Below are positions 8,471-17,163 of a stretch of DNA of 64,000 nucleotides, in pieces (within the stretch, counting starts at the first letter, position 1; each line of letters begins with the position of its first letter). Under the pieces are notes generated by a model. It was not told the origin of the DNA. It worked only from the letters and a program-made list of their open reading frames with translations, and ran no database searches. Position numbers and translations under genes: made by a program. The DNA lies in contig NZ_JANHKP010000009.1 in NCBI RefSeq assembly GCF_024497955.1, positions 234,262 through 298,261 of the forward strand, in the 5' to 3' direction. This DNA is from Streptomyces sp. C10-9-1. Its GTDB lineage: Bacteria; Actinomycetota; Actinomycetes; Streptomycetales; Streptomycetaceae.

Positions 8471-9810
8471 GACTGCTCCTCCCCGCCGGAGCGGCGCTCC
8501 GCGCTCGGCGGCAGTACGGGGGCGGTGGCGAGGGCCGTCGCGCCGTGGGGCGGCGGGGCGAGCCTGGCCTCCTGCTCCTTGCTGTAGGCGCGCAGATAGC
8601 CGGCGACGGTGTTGGTGACCGCGACGAGCGGCACCGCCACGACCGCCCCGCCGATGCCCGCGGTCAGCCCGCCCGCCGCCACCGCCAGCACCACCGCCAG
8701 CGGATGCACCCGTACGGCCCGTCCGAGGATGAACGGCTGGAGCACATGGCCCTCGATCTGCTGCACGGCCAGGACCACGACCAGCACCATCAGGGCCGTG
8801 AACACGCCCTGGGTCACCAGTGCCACGACCACCGCGAGTGCCCCGGAGATCACCGCGCCGACGAGCGGGATGAAGGCGAACAGGAAGATGAACACGGCCA
8901 GGGGAACGGCCATCGGCACGTCGAGGAACCAGATCCCGAGGCCGATGAAGATGGCGTCGATGAGCGCCACCAGCACGGTGCCGCGGACGTACGCGGTCAG
9001 GGTGCGCCACGCCCGGGGCCCGGCCCCCGCCACGCCGTGGCGCGCCTGCTCGGGGACCAGCCGGAGGGTCCACTCCCAGATGCGCCTGCCGTCGTAGAGC
9101 AGGAAGAGCGTGGAGAACATCGCCAGCAGTATCCCGGTGAGCACCTCGACCATCACGGTCACGCCCTGCAGCCCCGCGGAGGTGATCTCCTCGGTGTTGG
9201 TGCCGATGGTGTCGCTCAGGTTCTCGGCGATGTCGTTGATCTGGCTCTCGGTTACATGGAAGGGACTGTCCAGCAGCCAGCGCTTGAGCTCGTCGATGCC
9301 GTCGCGGACGCGGGCCGAGAGCGTGTCCAGGTTCTCCATGACCTGCCACACCACGAACCAGCCGACGAGGCCCATGATGACGAAGCCGAGGATCGCGGTG
9401 ACGGCGGTGGCCAGGCCCCGCGGCAGCCCCGTGCGGCGCAGCCGGGCCACGGTCGGCTGGAGCATCGCCGTGACGAGCAGGGCGGCGACGAAGGCCAGCA
9501 CCACGAGCTGGACCGCGCTGATGACCCGCATCAGCACCCAGAGGGTGCCCGCGAGGACGAGCAGCCGCCAGCCTGCCTCCGCGGCGACGCGGATGCCCCA
9601 GGGGATCGCGGCGACGGGGTCGGGGCGGGCCGCGACCACGGGCGCGTAGGACGGCGGGGCGGGCACGCTCCCCCGGGTCTCCATCGCGGCGTCGGGCACC
9701 GGGGGCAGCTCGTCCTCGGCGACGGCCTCCCGGCGGCGCTCGTCCAGCCGCTCGCCCACCCGGGTGAGGCCCGCGCCCACGCGTCCGAGCCACCCTGGAA
9801 CCTTCGACAT
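8467..9810 (-). CDS. AI-2E family (DUF20/TqsA-like) membrane transporter
   Basis: A 447-residue polytopic membrane protein of the AI-2E/PerM (UPF0118) family. After a ~75-residue hydrophilic head there are about eight membrane segments, including paired N-terminal helices (LVLAGTLWVLMRVISAVQLV) and the glycine/proline-rich C-terminal set typical of the family. Members export small molecules or sodium; the substrate here cannot be read from sequence. I chose the ATG at 9810 (MSKVPGWL), preceded by GAGGGAG, over an upstream extension at 9900. It forms a coupled pair with the downstream single-pass protein. Confidence 0.88.
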   Translation of the reverse strand: MSKVPGWLGRVGAGLTRVGERLDERRREAVAEDELPPVPDAAMETRGSVPAPPSYAPVVAARPDPVAAIPWGIRVAAEAGWRLLVLAGTLWVLMRVISAVQLVVLAFVAALLVTAMLQPTVARLRRTGLPRGLATAVTAILGFVIMGLVGWFVVWQVMENLDTLSARVRDGIDELKRWLLDSPFHVTESQINDIAENLSDTIGTNTEEITSAGLQGVTVMVEVLTGILLAMFSTLFLLYDGRRIWEWTLRLVPEQARHGVAGAGPRAWRTLTAYVRGTVLVALIDAIFIGLGIWFLDVPMAVPLAVFIFLFAFIPLVGAVISGALAVVVALVTQGVFTALMVLVVVLAVQQIEGHVLQPFILGRAVRVHPLAVVLAVAAGGLTAGIGGAVVAVPLVAVTNTVAGYLRAYSKEQEARLAPPPHGATALATAPVLPPSAERRSGGEEQS

Positions 9811-9905
9811 GTTGCTCCCTCTTGTCCCCACCGCTCTCCCCCGCGCCCCGAAGGGCGGGGTGGTGCCCCCGCCGGGGAGTGACGGACCCCGACGGTACAC
9901 GCACG

Positions 9906-9936
9906 GAGCCCCCCACCGAAGGACGGCGAGGGGCTC
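9906..9936 (-). terminator. Weak hairpin after the transglycosylase gene
   Basis: A 7-bp inverted repeat (GAGCCCC at 9906, GGGGCTC at 9930) with a 17-nt loop lies between the transglycosylase stop and the permease start. It could be a terminator, but it is weak. Confidence 0.35.
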
Positions 9937-10025
9937 GGGAAGGTTGAGCGGCGGTACGGCTCCGGAGGGCCTGGTCCCCCGTCAGGCAGGGGTCCGCCCG
10001 CGGCGGCCCCTGCCCGGGGAGGCTC

Positions 10026-10733
10026 CTAGTACCAGTTGTTGGCCTGCCAGAAGGACCAGGCGCCGCACGGGCTGCCGTAGCGGCCGTCCATGTAGCTGAG
10101 GCCCCACTTGATCTGGGTGGCCGGGTTGGTCTGCCAGTCGGCGCCGGCCGAGGACATCTTGGAGCCCGGCAGGGCCTGCACCAGGCCGTAGGCACCCGAG
10201 GAGGGGTTCTGCGCCCGGTAGTTCCAGCTGGACTCGTGGCTCACGATGTTGCTGAAGCACTGGAACTGGTCGGCGGGGACCATCTGGCGGGCCATGGCCT
10301 GGACCTCGGCGACCGTGTAGGAGGCCTGGGCGGCGAAGCTGGTCGCGGAGCGGACCTCGTCGCGGCTGGCGCGCTCCTCGGCCTCCTTGCGCTCGCGCTC
10401 GGCCTTCTCCTCGGCGGCGGCTGCCTCGTCGGCGGCGGCCTTCTTCGCCTTGGCGGTCTTGGCGGCCTGGAGGCGGGCGGCCTCCTCGGCGGACTTCTTC
10501 GCGGTGGCGTCGGCGGCGGCGGCCTGGGCGTCGGCCTGCTGCGTCAGGGACGAGACCTGCACCTGGGCCTGCTGGCCCATGGGGATGTCCGCCAGGAGCG
10601 TCGCGTCCGCCGCGGTCGCCTCGAAGTCGTCCGAGGGCGCGGTGCTGCCTGACGCGACGCCGACGACGGCGCCGACGGTGGTGACCGCGGTCGCCGAGGC
10701 GACTGCGAATCCCCGGACCGAGATCCGGCTCAC
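10026..10733 (-). CDS. Secreted lytic transglycosylase (SLT domain)
   Basis: A 235-residue secreted cell-wall enzyme. The N-terminus has a signal peptide-like stretch (RISVRGFAVASATAVTTVGA). A long Ala/Lys/Glu-rich coiled coil (about residues 60-130) follows, then a C-terminal SLT-type lysozyme-fold domain. The catalytic Glu is expected in SHESSWN, followed by the GAYGLVQALPGSKM region and the ending SFWQANNWY typical of Streptomyces transglycosylases. I chose the GTG at 10733 with AAGGAAA upstream; in-frame codons allow a start as far up as 10805 but have no site. The upstream region is unusually long (about 440 nt), with a structured leader candidate. Confidence 0.88.
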   Translation of the reverse strand: MSRISVRGFAVASATAVTTVGAVVGVASGSTAPSDDFEATAADATLLADIPMGQQAQVQVSSLTQQADAQAAAADATAKKSAEEAARLQAAKTAKAKKAAADEAAAAEEKAERERKEAEERASRDEVRSATSFAAQASYTVAEVQAMARQMVPADQFQCFSNIVSHESSWNYRAQNPSSGAYGLVQALPGSKMSSAGADWQTNPATQIKWGLSYMDGRYGSPCGAWSFWQANNWY

Positions 10734-11171
10734 ACGGTTTCCTTCCAGCAACGCCCGCATCGGTGACCTCGCGAGCGCGATCGTGCCCCTGACGCTGGCC
10801 TCCACCTGAACGGGTCACGGAGGCGCGGGCCCGGTGGGCGGCTCCGTTTCCGGAGTCGCCGCGTTGTGCTCGCGGGCGGCATGCGACGACATGTCTTGAG
10901 TTGTCTGTATGCGTGCACCACGGATGGTGCGGTTGGGTCGCATGCGGGGCCTGACGGAAGCAAGACTCTGCCGGAAGCCGACGGCGCAAGGCAATTCCCC
11001 GTTGCGTGGGAAAGGTCACACCCCGTTTGGGTCAGGGCTTTTGACGGAAAGGGCGCGCAGCGCGGCGCCGCCCGGCTACGCTTTCGCGCTTCGCCGGACG
11101 GCGCCAACTCCTTCAGCCCTTTTGTCCGATAAGCGGTTTCATGCCCGTCGGAGACCGGGGGACATCAGCGG
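10734..11171 (-). promoter_or_regulatory. Long leader/promoter region of the transglycosylase gene
   Basis: These 438 bases hold no convincing gene. Read on the minus strand they contain a hairpin (10837-10860) with a GAAA tetraloop, stem GGCG and CTCCG pairing with CGGAG and CGCC across one mismatch, and several shorter inverted repeats near 10950-11010. Streptomyces wall-hydrolase genes are often under c-di-AMP riboswitches, but I could not match the conserved GGGUGAAUC element, so I make no riboswitch call. Confidence 0.45.
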
Positions 11172-12494
11172 TCAGACCCGTCCGTCCTCCAGCATTTCGG
11201 TCACCAGGGCGGCGATCTGGGAGCGCTCCGAGCGCGTCAGCGTGACGTGTGCGAAGAGCGGATGCCCCTTCAGCTTCTCGACCACGGCGACCACTCCGTC
11301 GTACCGCCCCACCCGGAGGTTGTCCCGCTGCGCGACATCGTGGGTCAGCACGACACGCGAGTTCGCCCCCACCCGCGACAGGACCGTCAGCAGGACGTTG
11401 CGCTCCAGCGACTGCGCCTCGTCGACGATGACGAAGGCGTCGTGCAGGGAGCGGCCCCGGATGTGGGTCAGCGGGAGCACCTCCAGCATGCCGCGGCCCA
11501 GCACCTCCTCGATGATCTCGCGCCCGGCCACGGCGGACAGCGTGTCGAACACCGCCTGCGCCCAGGGGCTCATCTTCTCGGCCTCGGTACCGGGCAGGTA
11601 GCCCAGGTCCTGGCCGCCCACCGCGTAGAGCGGGCGGAAGACCATCACCTTCTGGTGCTGACGGCGCTCCAGCACGGCCTCCAGCCCCGCGCACAGCGCG
11701 AGCGCCGACTTGCCGGTGCCGGCGCGGCCGCCGAGGGAGACGATGCCGACCTCCTGGTCGAGCAGCAGGTCGAGTGCGATGCGCTGCTCGGCGCTGCGGC
11801 CGTGGATGCCGAAGGCCTCCCGGTCCCCGCGGACCAGGCGCACCGTCCCCTCCGGAGTGACCCGCCCCAGCGCCTTGCCCCGCTCCGAGGCCAGGACGAG
11901 CCCGGTGTGCACGGGCAGGTCGGCCGCCTCGGGGACGTACAGGGTCTCCTCCGCGAACAGCAGGTCGACCTGCTCGCCGGAGAGCGGCAGTTCGGACATA
12001 CCGGTCCAACCGGTGTCCGTGATCGCGAGTTCGGCCCGGTACTCCTCCGCGAGCAGCCCCACCGACGACGCCTTGATGCGCAGCGGCAGGTCCTTGGAGA
12101 CGACGGTGACGTCGTACCCCTCGGCCTGGAGGTTGCGCGCGACGGCGAGGATCCGGGAGTCGTTGTCGCCGAGCCGGAAACCGGCCGGGAGCACCCCGGG
12201 ATCGGAGTGGTTCAGCTCGACGCGGAGCGTGCCGCCGAGATCGCCGATCGGGAGCGGTGCGTCGAGGCGGCCGTACCGGACGCGGAAGTCGTCGAGCAGG
12301 CGCAGCGCCTGCCGGGCGAAGTATCCGAGCTCCGGATGGTGCCTCTTGGCCTCCAGTTCCGTGATCACCACGATCGGCAGCACCACCTCGTGCTCGTCGA
12401 AGCGGCTCATGGCGTGCGGATCGGCCAGCAGGACGCTGGTGTCGAGAACGTAGGTGCGCCTGTCGGGCAGGCGGCGCTTAGTACTGTTCACCAC
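11172..12494 (-). CDS. phoH: PIN-PhoH fusion protein (PhoH2-like RNA helicase/nuclease)
   Basis: A 440-residue two-domain protein. Residues ~10-130 form a PIN nuclease-like domain ([13 protein letters not shown], with later acidic residues in GDNDSRIL). Residues ~230-430 form a PhoH ATPase with Walker [13 protein letters not shown] and Walker [10 protein letters not shown]. PhoH2-type proteins unwind and cleave RNA in vitro; the Streptomyces physiological role is unknown. The start is one of two tandem GTG codons at 12494/12491; the N-terminal sequence [18 protein letters not shown] matches the usual family start. No strong ribosome-binding site is visible, so the start is less certain than the gene. 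Confidence 0.92.
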   Translation of the reverse strand: MVNSTKRRLPDRRTYVLDTSVLLADPHAMSRFDEHEVVLPIVVITELEAKRHHPELGYFARQALRLLDDFRVRYGRLDAPLPIGDLGGTLRVELNHSDPGVLPAGFRLGDNDSRILAVARNLQAEGYDVTVVSKDLPLRIKASSVGLLAEEYRAELAITDTGWTGMSELPLSGEQVDLLFAEETLYVPEAADLPVHTGLVLASERGKALGRVTPEGTVRLVRGDREAFGIHGRSAEQRIALDLLLDQEVGIVSLGGRAGTGKSALALCAGLEAVLERRQHQKVMVFRPLYAVGGQDLGYLPGTEAEKMSPWAQAVFDTLSAVAGREIIEEVLGRGMLEVLPLTHIRGRSLHDAFVIVDEAQSLERNVLLTVLSRVGANSRVVLTHDVAQRDNLRVGRYDGVVAVVEKLKGHPLFAHVTLTRSERSQIAALVTEMLEDGRV

Positions 12495-13097
12495 GGAAGG
12501 ACGTACCCCCTCGGACGAGGTCGGGGTGCGACGGCGGGCGACCGCGTCGCGGACCATGGGTCCAGCCGCCGGAGCGGAGGACGGGCCGGGTGCGGGCCCG
12601 GTGCACGGGCCGGACACCGGCCCCTCCCGCGGGCCGCACGGGCCCGGTGGTCCGTGCGGTGCGCGCACCGGCCGCGAGGGCCGGGGCAGTCCTCGGTGTG
12701 CAAAGGGCCTCCCGGGTGAGCGGTGTCGGCCGCTCACTGAGATACGACGTCCGTGGATCGGACGTCGACCTGGAAGTGGTATTCCCTCGAACAACTGCGG
12801 CCATGCCATGACACGTGTCGTCGCCCGGGTGAACACCGGATGACACCCCTTCGGGCGGACCGGCGGCACCGCCCGCGCCGCCGCGCCCCGTCCCGCGCCC
12901 TTGCGGTGCCGGCACGGCGGAGCGGCCAGGTGGCGGGCGGTCCGGCGGGCGGCGCGGGGGGCGTCCCGCCCGGGCGGCGGACCCGGTGCGAGGCGGCCAG
13001 GCTCCGGGCCGCCGGGCCCGGGCGGCGCATCCGGGGCGCCGCGGGGCACGTCCCCGGCGCGGGGGCGGGCACCGGGGCGGGGCCCCGGGTCAGCCGG
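12495..13097. other. Intergenic stretch without a supported gene
   Basis: These 603 bases are GC-rich and open in several frames, but none shows family features or a credible ribosome-binding site. They contain the phoH upstream region, the palindrome at 12745-12767, and nothing else I can name. Confidence 0.6.
12745..12767. promoter_or_regulatory. Palindrome CGACGTCC-N7-GGACGTCG
   Basis: A perfect 8-bp inverted repeat with a 7-bp spacer lies about 250 bp upstream of the PIN-PhoH gene in a region without genes. Its symmetry and spacing look like a dimeric repressor site; the regulator is unknown. Confidence 0.45.
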
Positions 13098-13859
13098 TCA
13101 GCCGCCGTAGCGGCGGTGGCGTGCCGCGTAGTCCCGCAGGGCCCGCAGGAAGTCGACCTTCCGGAACGCGGGCCAGAAGACCTCGCAGAAGTAGTACTCG
13201 GAGTGGGCGCTCTGCCAGAGCATGAAACCGGACAGCCGCTGCTCGCCGCTGGTGCGGATCACCAGGTCCGGGTCGGGCTGTCCGCGGGTGTAGAGGTGCT
13301 CGGAGATCAGGTCGATGTCGACGGTCTCGGCGAGCGCCTCGAAGCTGGTGCCCTTGGCCGCGTGGTCCAGCAGCAGGGACCTGACGGCGTCGGCGATCTC
13401 CTGGCGCCCGCCGTACCCGACCGCGACGTTGACGAGTATCCCGTCGATGCCGGAGGTGGCCTCCTCGGCCTCCTTCAGGACGGTCTGCGTCTCGGCGGGC
13501 AGCAGGTCGAGGGTGCCCACGTGATGCACGCGCCAGCGGCCGTCCGCCGCGAGGTTGCGGACCGTGTTCTCGATGATGCGCAGGAGCGGGGTGAGCTCCT
13601 CCGCGGGACGGTCGAAGTTGTCCGTGGACAGCAGCCACAGGGTGACGACCTCCACGTCGGTCTCGTCGCACCAGCCGAGCAGCTCGGAGATCTTGTCCGC
13701 ACCCGCCTGGTGGCCCTGCGCCGCGGTGCCGCCCGACGCCTTGGCCCAGCGCCGGTTGCCGTCGAGGATCACACCGATGTGCTTGGGCACCTGGGCGTGG
13801 TCGAGGCGGCCCTCCACCCGGCGTGCGTAGAGCCCGTACACCAGGTCGCGCAGGTTCAC
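13098..13859 (-). CDS. uppS: Cis-isoprenyl diphosphate synthase (undecaprenyl diphosphate synthase type)
   Basis: A 253-residue UppS-family enzyme that condenses isopentenyl diphosphate into the polyprenyl carrier used for wall and polysaccharide assembly. Family motifs are all present: HIGVILDGNRRWAK with catalytic Asp33, TLWLLSTDNFDRP, AVGYGGRQEIADA, DLVIRTSGEQRLS and the C-terminal FCEVFWPAFRKVDF. The GTG at 13859 (VNLRDLVYG) is the usual start of this Streptomyces group, with GAGGGG about 10 nt upstream. Chain length cannot be deduced. It is divergent from the aldo-keto reductase gene across ~110 bp. Confidence 0.94.
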   Translation of the reverse strand: MNLRDLVYGLYARRVEGRLDHAQVPKHIGVILDGNRRWAKASGGTAAQGHQAGADKISELLGWCDETDVEVVTLWLLSTDNFDRPAEELTPLLRIIENTVRNLAADGRWRVHHVGTLDLLPAETQTVLKEAEEATSGIDGILVNVAVGYGGRQEIADAVRSLLLDHAAKGTSFEALAETVDIDLISEHLYTRGQPDPDLVIRTSGEQRLSGFMLWQSAHSEYYFCEVFWPAFRKVDFLRALRDYAARHRRYGG

Positions 13860-13966
13860 TGTGGTTACACCCCTCGATACGGCAGTCCCCGAAGGCGCCA
13901 CAGTACTGCGGCGGGGCCACGGGGGCCCAACCCGGTGTGTCACAAGTCCGTGATAGGGAGGGAAGC

Positions 13967-15004
13967 GTGACTCTCTCCCTCCACCACCTGCCCGCCGAGG
14001 ACCGGTACGACGCCATGGAGTACCGGCGTGCCGGGCGCTCCGGGCTCAGGCTCCCCGCGATCTCGCTCGGCCTGTGGCACAACTTCGGCGGCGACCGGTC
14101 GCTGGAATCCCAGCGGGCGATCCTGCGCCGGGCCTTCGACCTGGGTGTGACCCACTTCGACCTCGCGAACAACTACGGCCCTCCGCCCGGCTCGGCCGAG
14201 CGGAACTTCGGCACGATCCTCTCCCAGGACTTCGCCGCGTACCGCGACGAGCTGGTCGTCTCGACCAAGGCCGGCTACCTGATGCACCCGGGACCCTACG
14301 GCGAGTGGGGCTCCCGCAAGTACCTGCTGTCCTCCCTGGACGCCTCGCTGGAGCGGATGGGCCTCGACTACGTCGACATCTTCTACTCGCACCGCTTCGA
14401 CAAGGACACGCCGCTGGAGGAGACCATGGGGGCGCTGGCCTCCGCGGTGCACCAGGGCAAGGCCCTGTACGTGGGCGTCTCCTCCTACACCGCGGAGCAG
14501 ACCGCCGAGGCGGCGCGGCTGCTGAGGGAGATGGGGGTGCCCGCCCTCATCCACCAGCCGTCCTACTCGATGATCAACCGGTGGATCGAGGACGACGCGC
14601 TGCTCGACACCCTGGAGGGGGCCGGGATGGGCTGCATCTCCTTCGTCCCGCTCGCCCAGGGGCTGCTCACGGGCAAGTACCTCAAGGGGATCCCGGAGGG
14701 CTCGCGCGCGGCCCAGGGGAAGTCCCTCGACCCGGATCTGCTCTCGGACGAGGTGCTGCGGCGGCTGCACGGGCTGAACGACATCGCCGCCCGCCGTGGG
14801 CAGACCCTGGCGCAGCTGGCGCTCACCTGGGTGCTGCGCGACCCCCGGATGACCTCCGCGCTGATCGGCGCCTCCCACGTGCGGCAGCTGGAGGAGAACG
14901 TGGCCGCCCTCTCGGGGCCGCCGCTCACGGACGCGGAGCTCTCGGAGATCGACGCCTTCGCCGTGGACACCGCCGGGACCAACATCTGGGCCGCCCGGGG
15001 CTGA
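13967..15004 (+). CDS. Aldo-keto reductase (YghZ/L-glyceraldehyde 3-phosphate reductase-like)
   Basis: A 345-residue NADPH-dependent TIM-barrel oxidoreductase. Catalytic residues are visible: Asp and Tyr in THFDLANNYGPPPGS, Lys in VVSTKAGYLM, His in DIFYSHRFD. The cofactor site is near GASHVRQLEENVAAL. The GPPPGSAE loop and the MEYRRAGRSGLRLPAISLG start are typical of the YghZ/KCNAB-like group. The GTG at 13967 has GGGAGGGAAG upstream. A 13-bp hairpin follows the stop. The natural substrate is unknown. Confidence 0.92.
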   Translation: MTLSLHHLPAEDRYDAMEYRRAGRSGLRLPAISLGLWHNFGGDRSLESQRAILRRAFDLGVTHFDLANNYGPPPGSAERNFGTILSQDFAAYRDELVVSTKAGYLMHPGPYGEWGSRKYLLSSLDASLERMGLDYVDIFYSHRFDKDTPLEETMGALASAVHQGKALYVGVSSYTAEQTAEAARLLREMGVPALIHQPSYSMINRWIEDDALLDTLEGAGMGCISFVPLAQGLLTGKYLKGIPEGSRAAQGKSLDPDLLSDEVLRRLHGLNDIAARRGQTLAQLALTWVLRDPRMTSALIGASHVRQLEENVAALSGPPLTDAELSEIDAFAVDTAGTNIWAARG

Positions 15005-15387
15005 CCTCCGCCGCGGGGGGCGGCGACACGAAAACGGGCCGGTCCGTGGGGGGGATACGGACCGGCCCGAGGGGGGGTTTCCACCATAACCCTTCGTAAG
15101 GGCGGATGGGTGACCCGCCATGCCACAACCGCGCGTCGAATTCGCGGCGGGGACGTCACGGAACCCGACCGGAACGGGAACAACCGGGTCAGCGGGCCGC
15201 CGGCCCCTCGGAGTCGTACCTCCGAAAGGGTGATACCCCGTCATGTGCGGTCCCTTGACGAACACGTGACGTAACGTCAGCCGTCCGCGGGTCGCCCGAC
15301 CCGGCGCCCCGGACGCCCCGGGGGCCGGAGGGCCGGCGGGGTGGTGGGAGAATCCCGGGGACCTGCCGGACGATCGAAAGGCACCCG
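15005..15387. other. Intergenic stretch with terminator and lipoprotein promoter
   Basis: After the hairpin at 15035-15069 the sequence is comparatively AT-rich (ACCATAACCCTTCG and CACGTGACGTAACGTCA), which suits a promoter for the lipoprotein gene at 15388. TGACGTAACGTCA (15265-15277) is a near-perfect palindrome. No gene is supported here. Confidence 0.55.
15035..15069 (+). terminator. Hairpin after the aldo-keto reductase gene
   Basis: A perfect 13-bp inverted repeat (15035-15047 and 15057-15069) with a 9-nt loop sits 30 bp after the stop, followed by a G-run and TTT. It is a strong intrinsic terminator candidate. Confidence 0.85.
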
Positions 15388-16092
15388 GTGCGCACTCTCC
15401 CCACACGGCGTCTCCTCCCCGCGGCGGCCGTGCTGCTCCTCGCCACGGCGACCGGCTGCGGAGCGGGATCCGGCGACCCCGCGGACGGCGGGGCCGCGAA
15501 CGGCTCGGCCGCCTCGCGGATCGAGGCGGTGAACAAGGCCATGCGGGAGACCTCGTTCACGGCCACGGGGACGACGACGGCCTTCGAGGGAGCAACGCAG
15601 CAGACCTGGTGGGACCCCGAGCAGGGCTTCCGGATGCGCATCAGCGGCTCCACGCCGGAACACAACGGCGAGATGTACTGCAAGGACGGCACCAGCTACA
15701 CCAGCGCCCCGCTCTTCGCCGCGATGCTCGCCCAGAAGGGCCAGCCGATCTCCGTCCCCGAACGGCTCGAGGACACCTACGTGGCCACCGAGACGGGCGA
15801 CTGCACGGCCTTCTTCGCCATCGCGCCCTCGGGCGAGTTCGCCCCCGGCAAGGTCACCGCGATCGACGGCACCGACGCCCTGGCGATCGAGGTGACGGCG
15901 GGCGGGGCCTCGGACACCTACTTCGTCAGCAGCGGCGCGCCGGACCGCCTGCTCCGGCAGGAGGCCACCCGCGACGGGAGCACCAGCACCACCGAGTACG
16001 GCGGCTTCGGCGAGGCGTTCACCGTCACGGTGCCGTCCGACGGGCAGTCCCTGACGATGGACGAGTTCCGCGGCGAGGTGCTGCCCGGCTGA
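15388..16092 (+). CDS. Secreted lipoprotein of unknown function
   Basis: A 234-residue lipoprotein. The signal peptide ends in a lipobox ATGC at about residue 25 (LLLATATGCGAGSG), so the mature protein is anchored by a diacylglyceryl cysteine on the outer face of the membrane. The rest resembles the Streptomyces lipoproteins with an LppX/LprG-like beta sheet (alternating strands such as SFTATGTTTAF, TSYTSAPLF, TYFVSSGAPDRLLRQEA); this is inferred from pattern only. The GTG start at 15388 has a modest GAAAGG site. It is monocistronic between two hairpins. Confidence 0.82.
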   Translation: MRTLPTRRLLPAAAVLLLATATGCGAGSGDPADGGAANGSAASRIEAVNKAMRETSFTATGTTTAFEGATQQTWWDPEQGFRMRISGSTPEHNGEMYCKDGTSYTSAPLFAAMLAQKGQPISVPERLEDTYVATETGDCTAFFAIAPSGEFAPGKVTAIDGTDALAIEVTAGGASDTYFVSSGAPDRLLRQEATRDGSTSTTEYGGFGEAFTVTVPSDGQSLTMDEFRGEVLPG

Positions 16093-16099
16093 CACCCGT

Positions 16100-16132
16100 C
16101 GGCCCTGCGGAGCGGGCGGGCCCGCAGGGCCG
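16100..16132. terminator. Hairpin between the lipoprotein and prepilin peptidase genes
   Basis: An 11-bp inverted repeat (CGGCCCTGCGG at 16100, CCGCAGGGCCG at 16122) lies between convergent genes. Confidence 0.7.
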
Positions 16133-16157
16133 GGGAGTGCGGGGCGGGGCCGCGTCG

Positions 16158-17024
16158 TCACGGCACCGTGAGCGCTCCCGCCAGCAGGCCCAGGAACGCC
16201 CCGGCGAGCATGAAGGGGCCGAAGGGGATACCGGTCCGGCGGTCCGCGCGCCGCAGCGCGACGAGCCCGAGGCCGTAGAGCGCACCGAGCAGGAACCCCG
16301 CGAAGGCACCCGCGAAAAGCACGGCCCAGCCGTACCACCCGAGGGCCGCGCCGAGCGGCAGTGCGAGCTTCACGTCGCCGAACCCCAGGCCCCGGGGGTT
16401 GAGCAGGAAGAGGAGGAAGTAGACGGTACCGAGGCCCGCCCCGCCCAGGAGCGCCCCGGACCAGGAACCGCCCGCGCCCGGGAGGAGCGCGGCCAGGCCG
16501 AGCAGCACGGTCACGGCCCCCGCCAGTGGCAGCGTCAGCCGGTCGGGAAGGCGGTGGACCGCCCCGTCGACGACCGCCAGCAGCACGCCCACGGGGATGC
16601 ACAGCAGCCAGACCGCGAGCTCGGGCCGCGGCCCGGTGGCCAGGGCGGCCAGCAGACAGGCCGCCGCCGTGACGAGCGGTGCGAGGAGCGAGCGCCCGTA
16701 CACCGCCCCCGCGCCACCGCGGTCGCCCGCGTCCCCGGCCGGTCCCCTGCCGCCGCCCGGGCCCGTGCCCCCGGGGGCGTCCACCGCCGCGGGCGCATCC
16801 GTGCGGCGGGGGCGGGCCGGGGCACCGGAGGCGCAGGGCGCGCAGCGGGCCGGGCCGAGCCAGCCGCTCGCGGGTCCGGTGAGCAGGTGCCCGGCGGGGC
16901 AGGTGTCGCGCCAGGGCTCCTCCGGCCGCACCGACAGCCGGTACGCGGCCCGGGGGACGAGCGTTCCGGCGGCGGCCCCCCAGAGCGCGGCGGCCAGGGC
17001 GGCGGTGGGTGTCAGCAGGTCCAC
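16158..17024 (-). CDS. Prepilin peptidase (type IV leader peptidase, A24 family)
   Basis: A 288-residue integral membrane aspartic protease that cleaves prepilin leaders. The catalytic Asp residues are in the VVDGAVHRLPDRLT loop and in GFGDVKLA, the GxGD signature. The N-terminal cytoplasmic loop keeps CPAGH and a later CAPC, a degenerate version of the zinc-binding cysteine pairs of PilD, and is extended by a Gly/Ala/Pro-rich insert. About seven membrane segments follow. It most likely processes the Flp pilin and TadE-like pseudopilins encoded 2-11 kb away on the same strand, although three unrelated small genes intervene. Confidence 0.9.
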   Translation of the reverse strand: MDLLTPTAALAAALWGAAAGTLVPRAAYRLSVRPEEPWRDTCPAGHLLTGPASGWLGPARCAPCASGAPARPRRTDAPAAVDAPGGTGPGGGRGPAGDAGDRGGAGAVYGRSLLAPLVTAAACLLAALATGPRPELAVWLLCIPVGVLLAVVDGAVHRLPDRLTLPLAGAVTVLLGLAALLPGAGGSWSGALLGGAGLGTVYFLLFLLNPRGLGFGDVKLALPLGAALGWYGWAVLFAGAFAGFLLGALYGLGLVALRRADRRTGIPFGPFMLAGAFLGLLAGALTVP

Positions 17025-17163
17025 GCCCCGACCCTAGAGGGTGGCGCGCGGGCCCGCCGCGATACGCACGGCACGTTCCCCGGGTGCCCCCGGCGCAGGC
17101 CCGTCGCACCGGGGGCCTGGCCGCGGCCTCCCGCCGCGGCGGGAGGCGCGCTACCGTCGCCGT

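Noticed and set aside
10734..11171. ydaO (c-di-AMP) riboswitch upstream of the transglycosylase gene
   Set aside because: The 3' element GUGACCCGUUCAGG and hairpin were suggestive, but I could not find the conserved GGGUGAAUC or the first-domain sequence, so I do not call it.
12454..12843. A plus-strand open frame in the phoH upstream region
   Set aside because: It overlaps the phoH start antisense, has no ribosome-binding site, and its product is Gly/Pro/Arg-rich without any recognisable pattern.
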